A stretch of DNA of 64,000 bases, taken from positions 1,900,501 through 1,964,500 of the forward strand of contig NZ_CP038439.1 in the NCBI RefSeq assembly GCF_004683865.2, given 5' to 3'. Both the position numbers and the translations under genes were made by a program. How positions within the stretch are numbered: the first letter of the stretch is position 1; each line of letters begins with the position of its first letter. Of the stretch, positions 49,951-59,261 are shown piece by piece. Below the pieces are notes generated by a model, which was given only the letters and a program-made list of their open reading frames with translations, made no database searches and was not told the origin of the DNA. The stretch comes from Paracoccus liaowanqingii. GTDB lineage: Bacteria; Pseudomonadota; Alphaproteobacteria; Rhodobacterales; Rhodobacteraceae.

Positions 49951-50388
49951 GAGTGAGAGGGTCAGGGCCGCCCTTTTCGATCCGCAGGGCTGCGTGTCGG
50001 TTGCAGTGCACGGGTCGCATGCGGCGCTAGCTGCCAACCCGTCCCGTTGCGGCGCTGCTGGTCGCGCTCGTCAAAGCGGCACAATTGATGCGTCGGCCTT
50101 CGCAGATGTTGCCAACCTTTGCGGCGCGGCGCTGCTAGTTGCGCTTGTCGAAGTAGCAGTATGCATGTGAGGGCCTTGGGTGGACGTGCACGGGCTGTGA
50201 CACACGTCGGTGAAAGCCGCGTCGCGCGTAGGGCGCGGAACATCATCGGCCCTTTCCGCTCTCGCTGTCATGGGCGATCGACAGGCTCAGGTCTTGCGCA
50301 GTGACAGCAAGCCCGCCCCGTGGCCGGTCCAGTCGGCAACACGCGCAACCGATCTCCCAGACCGCAGCGACATCCCCGAGGCCCGCGA
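49951..50388. other. Gene-free gap after clpA with repeats
   Basis: About 440 bp between the clpA terminator and the end of the DMT permease gene. I find no supportable coding frame. It holds two degenerate tandem copies of a roughly 52-nt unit and two GTGCAC-type sites (50006, 50186), the second with 14 bases identical to the array upstream of yejA. Confidence 0.55.
50031..50161. repeat. Degenerate tandem duplication, 77-bp period
   Basis: Copy 1 (50031-50083) and copy 2 (50108-50161) both run TGCCAACC, about 11 variable bases, then GGCGCTGCTGGTCGCGCTCG versus GGCGCTGCTAGTTGCGCTTG, continuing TCAAAGCGGCA versus TCGAAGTAGCA. In the frame reading AALLVALV most differences fall at third codon positions, hinting that both derive from a coding sequence. 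Confidence 0.6.
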
Positions 50389-51333
50389 TCAGGCCGGTCC
50401 CTGCGGCTGCGGGGGCATCCTCTTCTGGGGCCGCGTGCGCCACATGACGAAGAGGCCCGACAGCAGGATCATGCCCGACCCGATCCAGGTCCAGAAATCG
50501 ATGGTCTCTCCGAACAGACCGACGCCCAGAGCCAGACCGAACAGCAGCCGGACATAGCGGAAGGGCGTCACGGCAGAGACGTCGCCGGTGCGCATCGCCT
50601 TCATCAGGCAGGAATAGGCCAGCACCCCGCTGGCGACCGCGCCCGCCACGAAGGCCCAGGCCCATAGCCCGGGCCGCACAAGCCCCGCCCCGTCCCAGAT
50701 CGAGAAGATCACGCCCGCCGCCACGATGGCCAGGAAGCCGTAGAAACCCAGCACCGCCGTCCCGAGCGACAGGGGCGCGGCGCGGCTGGCCAGATCCCGC
50801 CCCGCAAAGCCCAGCATGCCGATCACCGCCAGGATCGACAGCATCGAGAACCCCTCGGTGCCGGGGCGCAGGATGACCAGCACGCCGCCCATGCCCGTCG
50901 CGATGGCGATCCAGCGGCGCCAGCCGACCTTCTCGCGGAACAGAAGCGCTGCGGTGGCCACGACGACGATGGGCGTCGCCTGCAGGATCACCGTCGCCGC
51001 CGACAGCGGGATCAGCGCCAGCGCCAGCACGTAGAACAGCCGCCCCACGATCTCGAAGACCACGCGGATGCGCATGGGGCGCGAGGCCACGTCGCGCGTC
51101 ACCAGTCGCTCGCCCGACAGCCGCGCCTTCAGGGCGAAGGCCAGCGCGCCGCCCAGGCCGAACAGGATCAGCACCTGCCCCACGGGCAGCGTGTCGGTCG
51201 CGCCCTTGACGAAGGCATCCTCGACCGAGAACAGCGCCATGGCCGCAATCATCCAGGCCGCACCGACAAGGTTCGCGCGGTCCTGCGGCGATCGTGCCGC
51301 GCGGGGCCGGGGGTGGTCGGAGGACGACGCCAT
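50389..51333 (-). CDS. DMT-superfamily (EamA) permease
   Basis: 314 residues with ten predicted membrane helices as two EamA repeats. LVGAAWMIAAMALFSVEDAF opens repeat 1, with RLFYVLALALIPLSAATVIL and AALLFREKVGWRRWIAIATG; repeat 2 ends YVRLLFGLALGVGLFGETID. Resembles S-adenosylmethionine/RhaT-like or riboflavin-type exporters; substrate unknown. Start is ATG 51333; a GTG one codon earlier is possible. Confidence 0.88.
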   Translation of the reverse strand: MASSSDHPRPRAARSPQDRANLVGAAWMIAAMALFSVEDAFVKGATDTLPVGQVLILFGLGGALAFALKARLSGERLVTRDVASRPMRIRVVFEIVGRLFYVLALALIPLSAATVILQATPIVVVATAALLFREKVGWRRWIAIATGMGGVLVILRPGTEGFSMLSILAVIGMLGFAGRDLASRAAPLSLGTAVLGFYGFLAIVAAGVIFSIWDGAGLVRPGLWAWAFVAGAVASGVLAYSCLMKAMRTGDVSAVTPFRYVRLLFGLALGVGLFGETIDFWTWIGSGMILLSGLFVMWRTRPQKRMPPQPQGPA

Positions 51334-51549
51334 CACATGCCTCCGCAGCGGCGGGTGGCCGGGCAGAGGCCTGCTTTGGACGCGGGCGGAAGGGGGCGGG
51401 TGTCCACGATCGGGCCTCGATGCTGCAAGAAACGGTTCGGCGCTGTATAGGTCATCCCCGCCCGAACGCCAGTGCCGCGCGCCGCCGACCTGCCGCTTGC
51501 ATGCCGTCCGAAAGCGGCCTTAGATCGGGCGACACCCTGGGAGGACCGC

Positions 51550-52080
51550 ATGAGCCTGTACGCACTGGACGACCACCGCCCCGAACTGGCCCCCGACGGG
51601 TCCTGCTGGATCGCGCCCGGCGCGCATGTGATCGGACGGGTCCGGCTTGGCGCCGATGTCGGCATCTGGTTCGGCGCCGTGCTGCGCGGCGACAACGAGC
51701 TTCTGGACATCGGCGCGGGCACCAATGTGCAGGACCAGGTGATGATCCATTCCGACGCGGGCTTTCCGGTCACCATCGGGCGCGGCGTGACCATCGGGCA
51801 CCGCGCCATCGTGCATGGCTGCACCATCGGCGAGAACAGCCTGATCGGCATGGGGGCCATCGTGCTCAATGGCGCACGGATCGGGCGGGACTGCCTGATC
51901 GGGGCCGGCGCGCTGATCCCCGAGGGGCGCGAGATCCCCGACGGCTCGCTGGTGATGGGCACGCCCGGCAAGGTCGTGCGCGCGCTGGACCAGGCCACCA
52001 TCGACAAGCTGCGCCGGTCGGCCGCGGGCTATGTCGCCAACCGGCAAAGGTTCCAGGACCGGCTGACCCCGATCGGCTGA
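51550..52080 (+). CDS. Gamma-class carbonic anhydrase family protein
   Basis: 176 residues, left-handed parallel beta helix with hexapeptide repeats ([35 protein letters not shown]). The three metal-binding His are at 67, 84 and 89, as in Cam/YrdA proteins. Members hydrate CO2 or are inactive relatives; the catalytic Glu of Methanosarcina Cam is missing in most YrdA-like ones. GAGGACCGC precedes the ATG. Confidence 0.9.
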   Translation: MSLYALDDHRPELAPDGSCWIAPGAHVIGRVRLGADVGIWFGAVLRGDNELLDIGAGTNVQDQVMIHSDAGFPVTIGRGVTIGHRAIVHGCTIGENSLIGMGAIVLNGARIGRDCLIGAGALIPEGREIPDGSLVMGTPGKVVRALDQATIDKLRRSAAGYVANRQRFQDRLTPIG

Positions 52081-52097
52081 CCCGGGTCAAGGCGCGG

Positions 52098-53594
52098 TCA
52101 GGCCCGCGCCGCCCGCCGCGCCCGGATCATCCCCACCAGCGGCAGGGCCAGCAATGCCAGCGTGGCGATGACGAAGCCGCAGGCGACCGGGCGCTCCAAG
52201 AAGATCATCGGATCCCCGCGCGAGATCAGCATCGCGCGGCGCAGGTTCGTCTCGATCAGCGGACCCAGCACGAAGCCCAGCAGCAGCAGCGCCGGGCTGA
52301 AGGCCGCCACCGACAGCGCATAGCCGATGGCGCCGATGCCCGCGACCATGACGATGTCGAAGGTCGATCCGCGCACGGAATAGACCCCCAGGCAGACGAA
52401 GACGATGATCGCGGGATAAAGCCAGCGGAACGGGATGCGCAGCATCGCCACCCAGATCCCGATCAACGGCAGGTTCAGGACCAGCAGGAACAGGTTGCCG
52501 ATGCCGAAGCTGACGACCAGCCCCCAGAACATGCCAGGATTGGCCTCCAGCATCATCGGGCCCGGCTGGATGCCGTGGATGACCAGCGCGCCCAGCATCA
52601 GGGCCATGATCGGATCGCCGGGGATGCCCAGGGTCAGGGTCGGCACGAAGGCGGTGATCGAGGCCGAGTTGTTGGCGGCCTCGGGCCCGGCGATGCCCTC
52701 GATCGCGCCCTTGCCGAAGCGTTCGGGCCGGCGGGCGACGCGCCGCTCCATCGCATAGCTGAGAAAGGACGAGATGGTCGAGCCGGTGCCCGGCAGCGCC
52801 CCGAAGAACCCGCCCAGCAGCGTGCCGCGCGTGATCGGCGCGAACAGGCGGCGCACGTCGTCGCGGGCGGGGACCAGCTGGCGCAGGCTGACGCGCGGCG
52901 GCGGGCCGTCGCGTTCGGCCTTGCGGATGTTGCCGATCACCTCGGCCAGCCCGAAGAGACCCATCGCCAGCGCGACCAGGTTGATGCCGTCCATCAGTTG
53001 CACCTGCCCGAAGGTGAAGCGCTGCGCCCCGGAATTCACGTCCGTGCCCACGCAGCCCAAGATCAGGCCCAGGACGACCATGGCCAGGCTTTTCGCCGGG
53101 CGCCCCTCGCCGATGGTCGAGGCCGCGACCAGGCCCATGACCATCATCGCCGTGTATTCCGCCGCCCCGAAGCTGGTGGCCAGCCGTCCCAGCCAGCCCG
53201 CCAGCACGACCAGCATCACGATCCCCAGCATCGAGCCCGCGAAGGACGAGATCATCGCCGTGAACAGCGCCACCCCCGCCCGCCCCTGCTGGGCCATCGG
53301 ATAGCCGTCCAGCGTCGTCACCGCCGCTTGCGGCGTGCCCGGCAGTCGCAGCAGGATCGAGGCCACCGCCCCGCCGTATTGCGCCCCGTAATAGACCGCC
53401 GCCAGCATGACCAGCGCCGCTTGGGACGAGATGTAATAGGTGATCGGCAGCAGCAGCGTGATCGCCGCCATCGCGCCGATGCCCGGCAGCACGCCCACCA
53501 GCGTGCCCAGCACCGCGCCCAGCAGGCTGTAGATCAGGACCGAGGGCTGCAGCGCCACCTCCAGCCCCTGGGCCAGTCCGTCCAGCGTGGTCAT
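52098..53594 (-). CDS. Tripartite tricarboxylate transporter large permease TctA
   Basis: 498 residues with about 12 membrane helices. GTLVGVLPGIGAMAAITLLL and GYPMAQQGRAGVAL in the N-terminal half and PGTGSTISSFLSYAMERRVA in the repeat mark the TctA family; EANPGMFWGLVVSFGIGNLF follows. The importer takes up a carboxylate captured by TctC, driven by the ion gradient. The start lies 1 nt after the tctB stop. Substrate unknown. Confidence 0.94.
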   Translation of the reverse strand: MTTLDGLAQGLEVALQPSVLIYSLLGAVLGTLVGVLPGIGAMAAITLLLPITYYISSQAALVMLAAVYYGAQYGGAVASILLRLPGTPQAAVTTLDGYPMAQQGRAGVALFTAMISSFAGSMLGIVMLVVLAGWLGRLATSFGAAEYTAMMVMGLVAASTIGEGRPAKSLAMVVLGLILGCVGTDVNSGAQRFTFGQVQLMDGINLVALAMGLFGLAEVIGNIRKAERDGPPPRVSLRQLVPARDDVRRLFAPITRGTLLGGFFGALPGTGSTISSFLSYAMERRVARRPERFGKGAIEGIAGPEAANNSASITAFVPTLTLGIPGDPIMALMLGALVIHGIQPGPMMLEANPGMFWGLVVSFGIGNLFLLVLNLPLIGIWVAMLRIPFRWLYPAIIVFVCLGVYSVRGSTFDIVMVAGIGAIGYALSVAAFSPALLLLGFVLGPLIETNLRRAMLISRGDPMIFLERPVACGFVIATLALLALPLVGMIRARRAARA

Positions 53595-53595
53595 C

Positions 53596-54063
53596 TCAGC
53601 GGCTCCATGGCCAGACGGGGATCGACAGGTTCAGCCCGGCGACGAACAGCAGCCAGACCAGCGCGGTCACCGCCACCGTCAGCACCGCCCGCCACAGAAA
53701 GCCGCCCCGCGGCGCCACCGCGCTGGAGATCGCCACGCACAGCACCGTGCTGGCCATCAGGCCGATCCGGTCCAGCAGCAGGCCGAAGACCAAGAGCGAC
53801 CCGATGACGCCCACCGCCTGTGCCCAGGCAAAGGGCCGGACCTGGCCGGGGCGGTTGCGCGCCGGGATCGCGATCAGCAGGCCCAGCCCCGCCAGCCCCA
53901 GGCCCAGCACGACCGGAAAGAAGCCCGGCCCCATCCGGCGCAGGGTGCCGAACTCGTAGTGCAGCGCCGCATAGCCGGCCACGGCCAGCCCCGTCAGGGC
54001 CAGCACCGCGCCCCAGGCCAGATCGTGCCAGTCAGGGGTCGTGGCGGAAATCGGGCCGGGCAA
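53596..54063 (-). CDS. Tripartite tricarboxylate transporter small permease TctB
   Basis: 155 residues with four predicted membrane helices. LHYEFGTLRRMGPGFFPVVL (about 35-54) is the typical TctB text, and DRIGLMASTVLCVAISSAVA and a hydrophobic C-terminus follow. No ATG is available; the TTG at 54063, three bases after the tctC stop, is the only start that keeps the whole first helix. TTG starts are acceptable but uncommon. Confidence 0.88.
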   Translation of the reverse strand: MPGPISATTPDWHDLAWGAVLALTGLAVAGYAALHYEFGTLRRMGPGFFPVVLGLGLAGLGLLIAIPARNRPGQVRPFAWAQAVGVIGSLLVFGLLLDRIGLMASTVLCVAISSAVAPRGGFLWRAVLTVAVTALVWLLFVAGLNLSIPVWPWSR

Positions 54064-54066
54064 GGC

Positions 54067-55047
54067 TCAGTTCGCCGCTGGCAGGACGTCGATCACGCCG
54101 CCCCACAACGCGGTGTCGTCCGCGATGCGCTGCGCCAGATCCTCGGGCGTGCCGGGCTGGACCTGCCAGCCCATGGCCAGCAGCCGCTCGGTCACGGTGG
54201 GATCCTGCAGGATGCGGCCCAGCTCCTCGTTCAGGCGCGCGACGATGGCGGGATCGGTTCCGGCGGGGGCGATGAAGGCGTTCCACAGCTCGGCCCGGAA
54301 GTCCTCGGGCAGCCCCGCCTGTCCGGCCAGCACCGGCACGTCGGGCACCTGCGCGAAGGGTTCGGCCGAGGTGATGCCCAGCATCTTCATCGTGCCCGCC
54401 TGCACCTGCGGCAGCGCGGCCGAGGGGGCCATGAAGCCGCTGTCGATCTCTCCGCCCAGGATCGAGGTGGTGACCTCGGCATAGCTCTGGAAGGGGATGT
54501 GGAACAGCTCGACCCCCGCCGCCCCGGCGAACAGTTCCGCCGTCAGATGCGCGCCCGACCCCTCGCCGACCGAGCCATAGCTGATCGCCTCGGGCTCGGC
54601 GCGCGCGGCCTCGACGAAGGCCTCGGCGCTGTCGGCGGGGAAGTCGGCGGCGACGGCCAGGACCAGCGGGCTGGTGGCGATCAGCCCGACCGGGGCGATG
54701 TCGGCCTGCGGGTCATAGCCCAGATCCGGGATCAGCCGCGCCGCGGTCGTCAGCGGGCCGTTGATGGTGATGCCGAAGCTGTAGTCGTCCTGACCCCGCG
54801 CCAGCATCTGCTGGACGCCGATCACGCCCCCGGCGCCGGGCCGGTTCTCGACCACGACCGGCTGGCCAAGCGCCTCGGCCAAGGGCTCGGCCACCAGCCG
54901 CGCGATGGTGTCGGGCGACGAGCCCGCCGGAAAGCCCACGAAGACATGGACCGGCTCGGACGGCCAGTCCTGCGCATGGGCTGCGGTCGCGATCAGCGAT
55001 CCCCCCAGCAGGGCGGCACGGACAAGATGGCGGTGGCGGTCGGTCAT
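54067..55047 (-). CDS. Tripartite tricarboxylate transporter substrate-binding protein TctC (Bug family)
   Basis: 326 residues. Signal peptide with AHA-Q cleavage near 25, then VHVFVGFPAGSSPDTIARLV and VVVENRPGAGGVIGVQQMLA, the characteristic Bug motifs. Binds a small carboxylate in the periplasm and passes it to TctAB. First of the operon; the family has very broad ligand range, so no substrate can be assigned. Divergent from the moxR operon. Confidence 0.93.
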   Translation of the reverse strand: MTDRHRHLVRAALLGGSLIATAAHAQDWPSEPVHVFVGFPAGSSPDTIARLVAEPLAEALGQPVVVENRPGAGGVIGVQQMLARGQDDYSFGITINGPLTTAARLIPDLGYDPQADIAPVGLIATSPLVLAVAADFPADSAEAFVEAARAEPEAISYGSVGEGSGAHLTAELFAGAAGVELFHIPFQSYAEVTTSILGGEIDSGFMAPSAALPQVQAGTMKMLGITSAEPFAQVPDVPVLAGQAGLPEDFRAELWNAFIAPAGTDPAIVARLNEELGRILQDPTVTERLLAMGWQVQPGTPEDLAQRIADDTALWGGVIDVLPAAN

Positions 55048-55263
55048 GGCAAGGATCCCCCCTGGGCGTCAAACGATACCGCTTGTTCGGCCTTTGAGCC
55101 ACTGGCGTCAATCCCGGGCGGCCCGGCGGGTGCGGTCGCGGACGCCCCGAGCTTGGCCGGACCTTGCCGCGACTCTGCCCCGACTTTGGTGGCAGGGGGC
55201 CAAGCCGCGCTGGCAATCAGGGCCGGACTGGCTGCACAATCTGCATGCAACGAGGGAGGCAGC

Positions 55264-56232
55264 ATGGACGCGCTGGGCGAAAGCGATGTCGCGCGCGACA
55301 TGGTCCGGGCACTGGCGCAGGACGTGGCGCGGACGCTGGTAGGCCATGACTGGCTGGTGGAGCGGCTGCTGATCGCCTGCCTGACCGGCGGCCATGTCCT
55401 GCTGGAAGGCCCGCCGGGCATCGCCAAGACGCGGGCCGTCAAGCAGCTGGCCGCGCGGCTGCCGGGCGATCACGCGCGCATCCAGTGCACGCCCGACCTC
55501 TTGCCCTCGGACCTGACCGGCAGCCAGATCTTTCGTCCCGAGACGGGCCGGTTCGACTTCCTGCCCGGCCCGGTCTTTCACAACATCGTCCTGGTGGACG
55601 AGATCAACCGCGCGCCCCCCAAGGTGCAATCCGCCCTGCTGGAGGCCATGGCCGAGGGGCAGGTCACGACCGGCGGCCAGACCCGCCCCCTGCCCGATCC
55701 CTTCATGGTCGTGGCGACCCAGAACCCGATCGAGCACGAGGGCACCTTCCCGCTGCCCGAGGCGCAGATGGACCGCTTCCTGCTACATCTGCGCCTGGAC
55801 CTGCCGGGCGCCGAGGACGAGCGCGCCATCCTGGACATGGTCGAGGCCGAGGGGCGCGAGCTGCCCCCGCCCGCCAGCCCGCGCATCGATGCGGGCGATC
55901 TGACCCGCGCCCGCGCGCAGGTGGCGGCGGTGCATCTGGCCCCCGTGCTCAAGGATTTCATCATCCGGCTGGTGATGGCGACCCGGCCCGGCGGGCTGCT
56001 GGCGGACGCTGTCGAACATCCCGTCTCGCCGCGCGGCACGCTGGCGCTGGCGACGGCGGTCCGGGCGCGGGCCTGGCTGGACGGGCGCGATCACGGGCTG
56101 CCCGAGGATGTGGCGGCGCTGGCGCCCGACGCGCTGGCACACCGGCTGGTCCCGGACTGGAAGGCGCAGAGCGAGGGGCGCGACGGTCGCCGGCTGATCG
56201 ACGAGGCGCTTCAGGCGATCCGGCCGTGGTAG
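55264..56232 (+). CDS. MoxR-family AAA+ ATPase
   Basis: 322 residues. Walker A GPPGIAKT (49-56), Walker B VDEINR (111-116), APPKVQSALLEAMAEGQVT, ATQNPIEHEGTFPLPEAQMD with sensor 1, and DRFLLHLRLDLPG. MoxR ATPases act as chaperones, often for assembly or metal loading of complexes, together with VWA proteins. GAGGGAGG precedes the ATG. First of a seven-gene operon ending at 61029. Confidence 0.94.
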   Translation: MDALGESDVARDMVRALAQDVARTLVGHDWLVERLLIACLTGGHVLLEGPPGIAKTRAVKQLAARLPGDHARIQCTPDLLPSDLTGSQIFRPETGRFDFLPGPVFHNIVLVDEINRAPPKVQSALLEAMAEGQVTTGGQTRPLPDPFMVVATQNPIEHEGTFPLPEAQMDRFLLHLRLDLPGAEDERAILDMVEAEGRELPPPASPRIDAGDLTRARAQVAAVHLAPVLKDFIIRLVMATRPGGLLADAVEHPVSPRGTLALATAVRARAWLDGRDHGLPEDVAALAPDALAHRLVPDWKAQSEGRDGRRLIDEALQAIRPW

Positions 56233-57056
56233 CGGCGTGGCGGCAGGCGCCGGGCATCGCGCTGCCCCTGCGCGACCTGCTGGACCTGCGCCCCGGCGCG
56301 ACCCGCGGCGCGCGGGCCAGGCCCATGGCGCGGCGGTCGGGCGTCATGCCCTCGCACCAGCCCGGCAGCGGCATGGACCTGCGCGAGATCCGCGCCTATG
56401 TGCCGGGCGACGACCCGCGCCGGCTGGACCCCTCGGCCACGGCGCGGACCGGTACGCCCCATGTCCGCGCGCTGCACGAGGACCGCGACGACATCACCCT
56501 GCTGATCGCGGATTTCCGCGCGCCGATGCTGTGGGGCACCGGGGCCACGCTGCGCTCGGTCCGCGGCGCGCTGCATCTGGCGGCAAGCGGCTGGCAGGCG
56601 GTGGGGCGGCAGGGCGCGGTGGGGCTGATCGTCGCCGACCCGGCCGGCGTGCGCGCCCTGCCCCCCGCGCCGGGCGACCGGCACATGGCGGGGCTGTGCC
56701 GTCTTCTGGCCGACCGCCATACGACGGCGCTGGCCGCGACCCCCGGCCCCGCCACCCCGTTGACCGAGGCGCTGTCCCTGGCCGCCAGCCAAGCACCCTC
56801 CGGCGCCCGCGTGATCCTGGCCACCGCGCCCGACGGCTGGCCGTCCGCGCAGGCCGCCCTGTCGCGCCTGGCCCGGGGGCGGCAGCTGGAGGTTGCGCTG
56901 ATCCTCGACCCGCTGGAGCTGGCGCCCCCCGCCCGGCCCCTGCCCGTCACCCATGACGGCACCGCTCGGCTGGCGCGGCTGCAGCCCGCCGACCTGGCCC
57001 GGCAGATGGACCTGCTGTCCGCATTGGGCGCCCTGCCGCGCAGGGTGGACCCGTGA
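56226..57056 (+). CDS. DUF58-family protein
   Basis: 276 residues. GMDLREIRAYVPGDDPRRLD (about 50-69) is the DUF58 signature, with PSATARTGTPHVRALHEDRD next. The remainder resembles a degenerate VWA fold (DDITLLIADFRAPMLWG). Such proteins always accompany MoxR ATPases; role unknown. Start GTG, overlapping the moxR stop by 7 nt. Related to MxaS in methanol oxidation clusters. Confidence 0.88.
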   Translation: MVAAWRQAPGIALPLRDLLDLRPGATRGARARPMARRSGVMPSHQPGSGMDLREIRAYVPGDDPRRLDPSATARTGTPHVRALHEDRDDITLLIADFRAPMLWGTGATLRSVRGALHLAASGWQAVGRQGAVGLIVADPAGVRALPPAPGDRHMAGLCRLLADRHTTALAATPGPATPLTEALSLAASQAPSGARVILATAPDGWPSAQAALSRLARGRQLEVALILDPLELAPPARPLPVTHDGTARLARLQPADLARQMDLLSALGALPRRVDP

Positions 57057-57406
57057 CCCACGACCAGATGATGCAGGCCCTGTCGCCGGTCCGCCTGCCG
57101 GGGTCCATGGCCACGCTGTCGCTGCCCGAGATGGCGGCGCTGCTGGCCTTCGGCATCCTGGCGGGGCTGGCCGTGGCGGCGGCGGTCCTGCCCCTGACCC
57201 GCCGCCGCGCCCCCCGCCGCCGGATCCGGCTGGCCGATCTGCGCGCCCTGCCGGTGCCGCAGCGGATGCTGGCCTTGGCGCGGCATCTGGGCCACCTGCC
57301 CGAGGCGTTGCGCGCCGCCGCCTATGGCGCCGCCCCGCCCCCCTCGGACCGCCGCATCGAGCGGCTGGCCCGCCGTGCCCGCCTGCGCCGGATGTGGCGG
57401 CGATGA
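57053..57406 (+). CDS. Small membrane protein, DUF4381-like
   Basis: 117 residues. One membrane helix (about 27-50, MAALLAFGILAGLAVAAAVL) follows a short soluble leader with LSPVRLPGSM, and then a very Arg-rich cytoplasmic tail (TRRRAPRRRIRLADLRALPV; ending RLARRARLRRMWRR). Its position between DUF58 and the first VWA gene matches DUF4381 in Bat operons; the sequence similarity itself is faint. Start GTG overlapping the previous stop (GTGA). Confidence 0.72.
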   Translation: MTHDQMMQALSPVRLPGSMATLSLPEMAALLAFGILAGLAVAAAVLPLTRRRAPRRRIRLADLRALPVPQRMLALARHLGHLPEALRAAAYGAAPPPSDRRIERLARRARLRRMWRR

Positions 57407-58362
57407 GCCTGGCCCTGCCTTGGCTGCTGGTCCTGCTGCCCCTGCCGCTGCTGCTGCGCCGGCTGCTGCCGCCCTTGGTGCAGCCCCGCCGCGCGCTGCG
57501 CGTGCCCGCCCATCTGGCGCCCGCCGGAGAGGCGGCGGGCCTGCCCGACCTGCGCGACACGCCTTGGCTGGCGGCGCTGGCCTGGGTGCTGCTGGTCCTG
57601 GCGCTGGCCGGGCCGCGCGTCGAGCGGCAGGCCGATGTCATCCCCGCCAGCGGCCGCGACATCGTGCTGGCACTGGACCTGTCGGGCAGCATGGAACAGC
57701 AGGATTTCATCCTGGACGGCCAGCCCGTCTCGCGGCTGGACGCGGTCAAGCAGACGGCGCGGGCCTTCGTGGCGGGTCGGACGGGCGACCGGATCGGGCT
57801 GGTCATCTTCGGCGGCCGCGCCTATGTGGCCGCCCCCCTGACCTATGACATGGGCGCCGTGGTGCAGGCCATAGACGAGGCGCAGATTGGCATCTCGGGG
57901 CGCGGCACGGCCATCGCGGACGGGCTGGGGCTGGCGATCCGGCGGCTGGACGGCAGCGAGGCGCCAAGCCGCGTCGTGGTCCTGCTGTCGGACGGGGTGG
58001 ACACCTCGGGCAGCGTGCCGGCGATCGAGGCCGCGCGGCTGGCCGCCGCCCACGGGCTGCGCGTCCACACCATCGCGCTTGGCCCCGAGGATCTGGAAAG
58101 CCGCCCCGCCGCCCGCGACGCCGTCGACGTGGCCACGCTGCGCGCCGTGGCCGAGATGGCAGGCGGTGCGCTGTTCCGCGTCCGCAGCACCCCCGACCTG
58201 CAGGCGATGGCCGAGGCGCTGGACCGGCTGGAGCCCAGCCCGGGCGAGCGGCCTCCGCTGCGCTATTGGCAGGCGCTGTGGATCTGGCCCGCCGCGCTGG
58301 CCGCCCTGCTGATGGCCGTGGCCCTGCTGGACCCCCGCAGGCTGACGGGCCGGCGCGCATGA
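57403..58362 (+). CDS. VWA-domain membrane protein, BatA-like
   Basis: 319 residues. N-terminal membrane helices (about 4-25 and 55-72), then a VWA domain (about 85-270) with an intact MIDAS start DLSGS (92-96), the second MIDAS Thr in GRGTAIADGL and D in LLSDGVDTSG. A final helix lies at about 292-310. It likely displays a metal-binding domain in the periplasm. Related to BatA, MxaC and MxaL. ATGA overlap with the previous gene. Confidence 0.9.
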   Translation: MSLALPWLLVLLPLPLLLRRLLPPLVQPRRALRVPAHLAPAGEAAGLPDLRDTPWLAALAWVLLVLALAGPRVERQADVIPASGRDIVLALDLSGSMEQQDFILDGQPVSRLDAVKQTARAFVAGRTGDRIGLVIFGGRAYVAAPLTYDMGAVVQAIDEAQIGISGRGTAIADGLGLAIRRLDGSEAPSRVVVLLSDGVDTSGSVPAIEAARLAAAHGLRVHTIALGPEDLESRPAARDAVDVATLRAVAEMAGGALFRVRSTPDLQAMAEALDRLEPSPGERPPLRYWQALWIWPAALAALLMAVALLDPRRLTGRRA

Positions 58363-59261
58363 GCGGGCTGATCCTGCTGCGCCCGTGGTGGCTGGCCGCC
58401 CTGCTGCCGGCGCTGGCGCTGGCGGTCCTCGCGTGGCGGCGCGGGCCCCGGGCCGGGGGGTGGGAACAGGTGATGCCGCCGCAGATGCTGGCCGCGATGC
58501 AGGCGCTTGGCGGCTTCGACGGCGCGACGAACGGATGGGTGCGGCTCTTGCCGGTGGCGGCGCTGCTGGCGCTGATCCTGGGCCTGTCGGGTCCGGGCAT
58601 CCGCCGGGCCGACGCGCCCTTGCTGGCGCGCACCGACAGCGTGCTGATCGCCATCGACATGTCGCCTTCGGTCGCGCGCGGTCTGGGCCTGGTCGCGGCG
58701 CAGCAGGCGGCGGCGGCGCTGCTCCAGGGCCTGGACGGGCGCCCCACCGGCCTGATCCTCTTCAGCGGAGAAGCCTATGCCGCCTCGGCCCCCACCACCG
58801 ATCCGCGCACGCTGCAGACGCTGGTCGCGGTGCTGGATGCCGACACCGTGCCCGGCCAGGGCAGCCGCCCCGCCGCCGCCATCGGCCTGGCGGGCCAGAT
58901 GCTGACCGAACCGGGCCGCGCCGATCTGGTGCTGATCTCGGACGGGGGCGGGGTGGATGCGCAGGCGGTGGCCGAGGCCGGGCGCATCGCCGCCGCCGGG
59001 GGCCGGATCTGGGCGCTGCGGATCGAAGGGTCCGCGCCCGGCACCCCCGCCCCGCCCGCGGGCGCGCTGGACCGGCTGGTTCAGGGCGGCGGGCAGGTGA
59101 TGCAGGCGGCAGAGGTGGACCGGCTGGCCGCCCGGCTGCAGCGCGGCGGCGACACGACCCGCGATCCGGGCCTGACGGCGCTTGGCTATCTGGATCTGGG
59201 GCCGTTCCTGGCCGCGCTGGCCGCCCTGCCCCTGCTGATGATGCTGAGGCGGGCGCGATGA
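58359..59261 (+). CDS. VWA-domain membrane protein, BatB-like
   Basis: 300 residues. Same layout as the gene before it: two N-terminal helices, a VWA domain (about 95-250) and a last helix near 282-297. The MIDAS motif is DMSPS (100-104), keeping DxSxS; GLILFSGEAYAASAPTTDPR follows, with LVLISDGGG. Probably the heterodimer partner of the BatA-like protein. ATGA overlap on both sides. Confidence 0.88.
   Translation: MSGLILLRPWWLAALLPALALAVLAWRRGPRAGGWEQVMPPQMLAAMQALGGFDGATNGWVRLLPVAALLALILGLSGPGIRRADAPLLARTDSVLIAIDMSPSVARGLGLVAAQQAAAALLQGLDGRPTGLILFSGEAYAASAPTTDPRTLQTLVAVLDADTVPGQGSRPAAAIGLAGQMLTEPGRADLVLISDGGGVDAQAVAEAGRIAAAGGRIWALRIEGSAPGTPAPPAGALDRLVQGGGQVMQAAEVDRLAARLQRGGDTTRDPGLTALGYLDLGPFLAALAALPLLMMLRRAR

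Noticed and set aside
49901..50170. An 89-codon plus-strand frame covering the tandem duplication
   Set aside because: It starts next to the clpA terminator, has no ribosome binding site, and the two repeat copies fall in different frames.
53596..54063. tctB as a broken gene because it lacks an ATG start
   Set aside because: The TTG three bases after the tctC stop preserves the complete first helix and normal length, so an alternative start is simpler than a defect.
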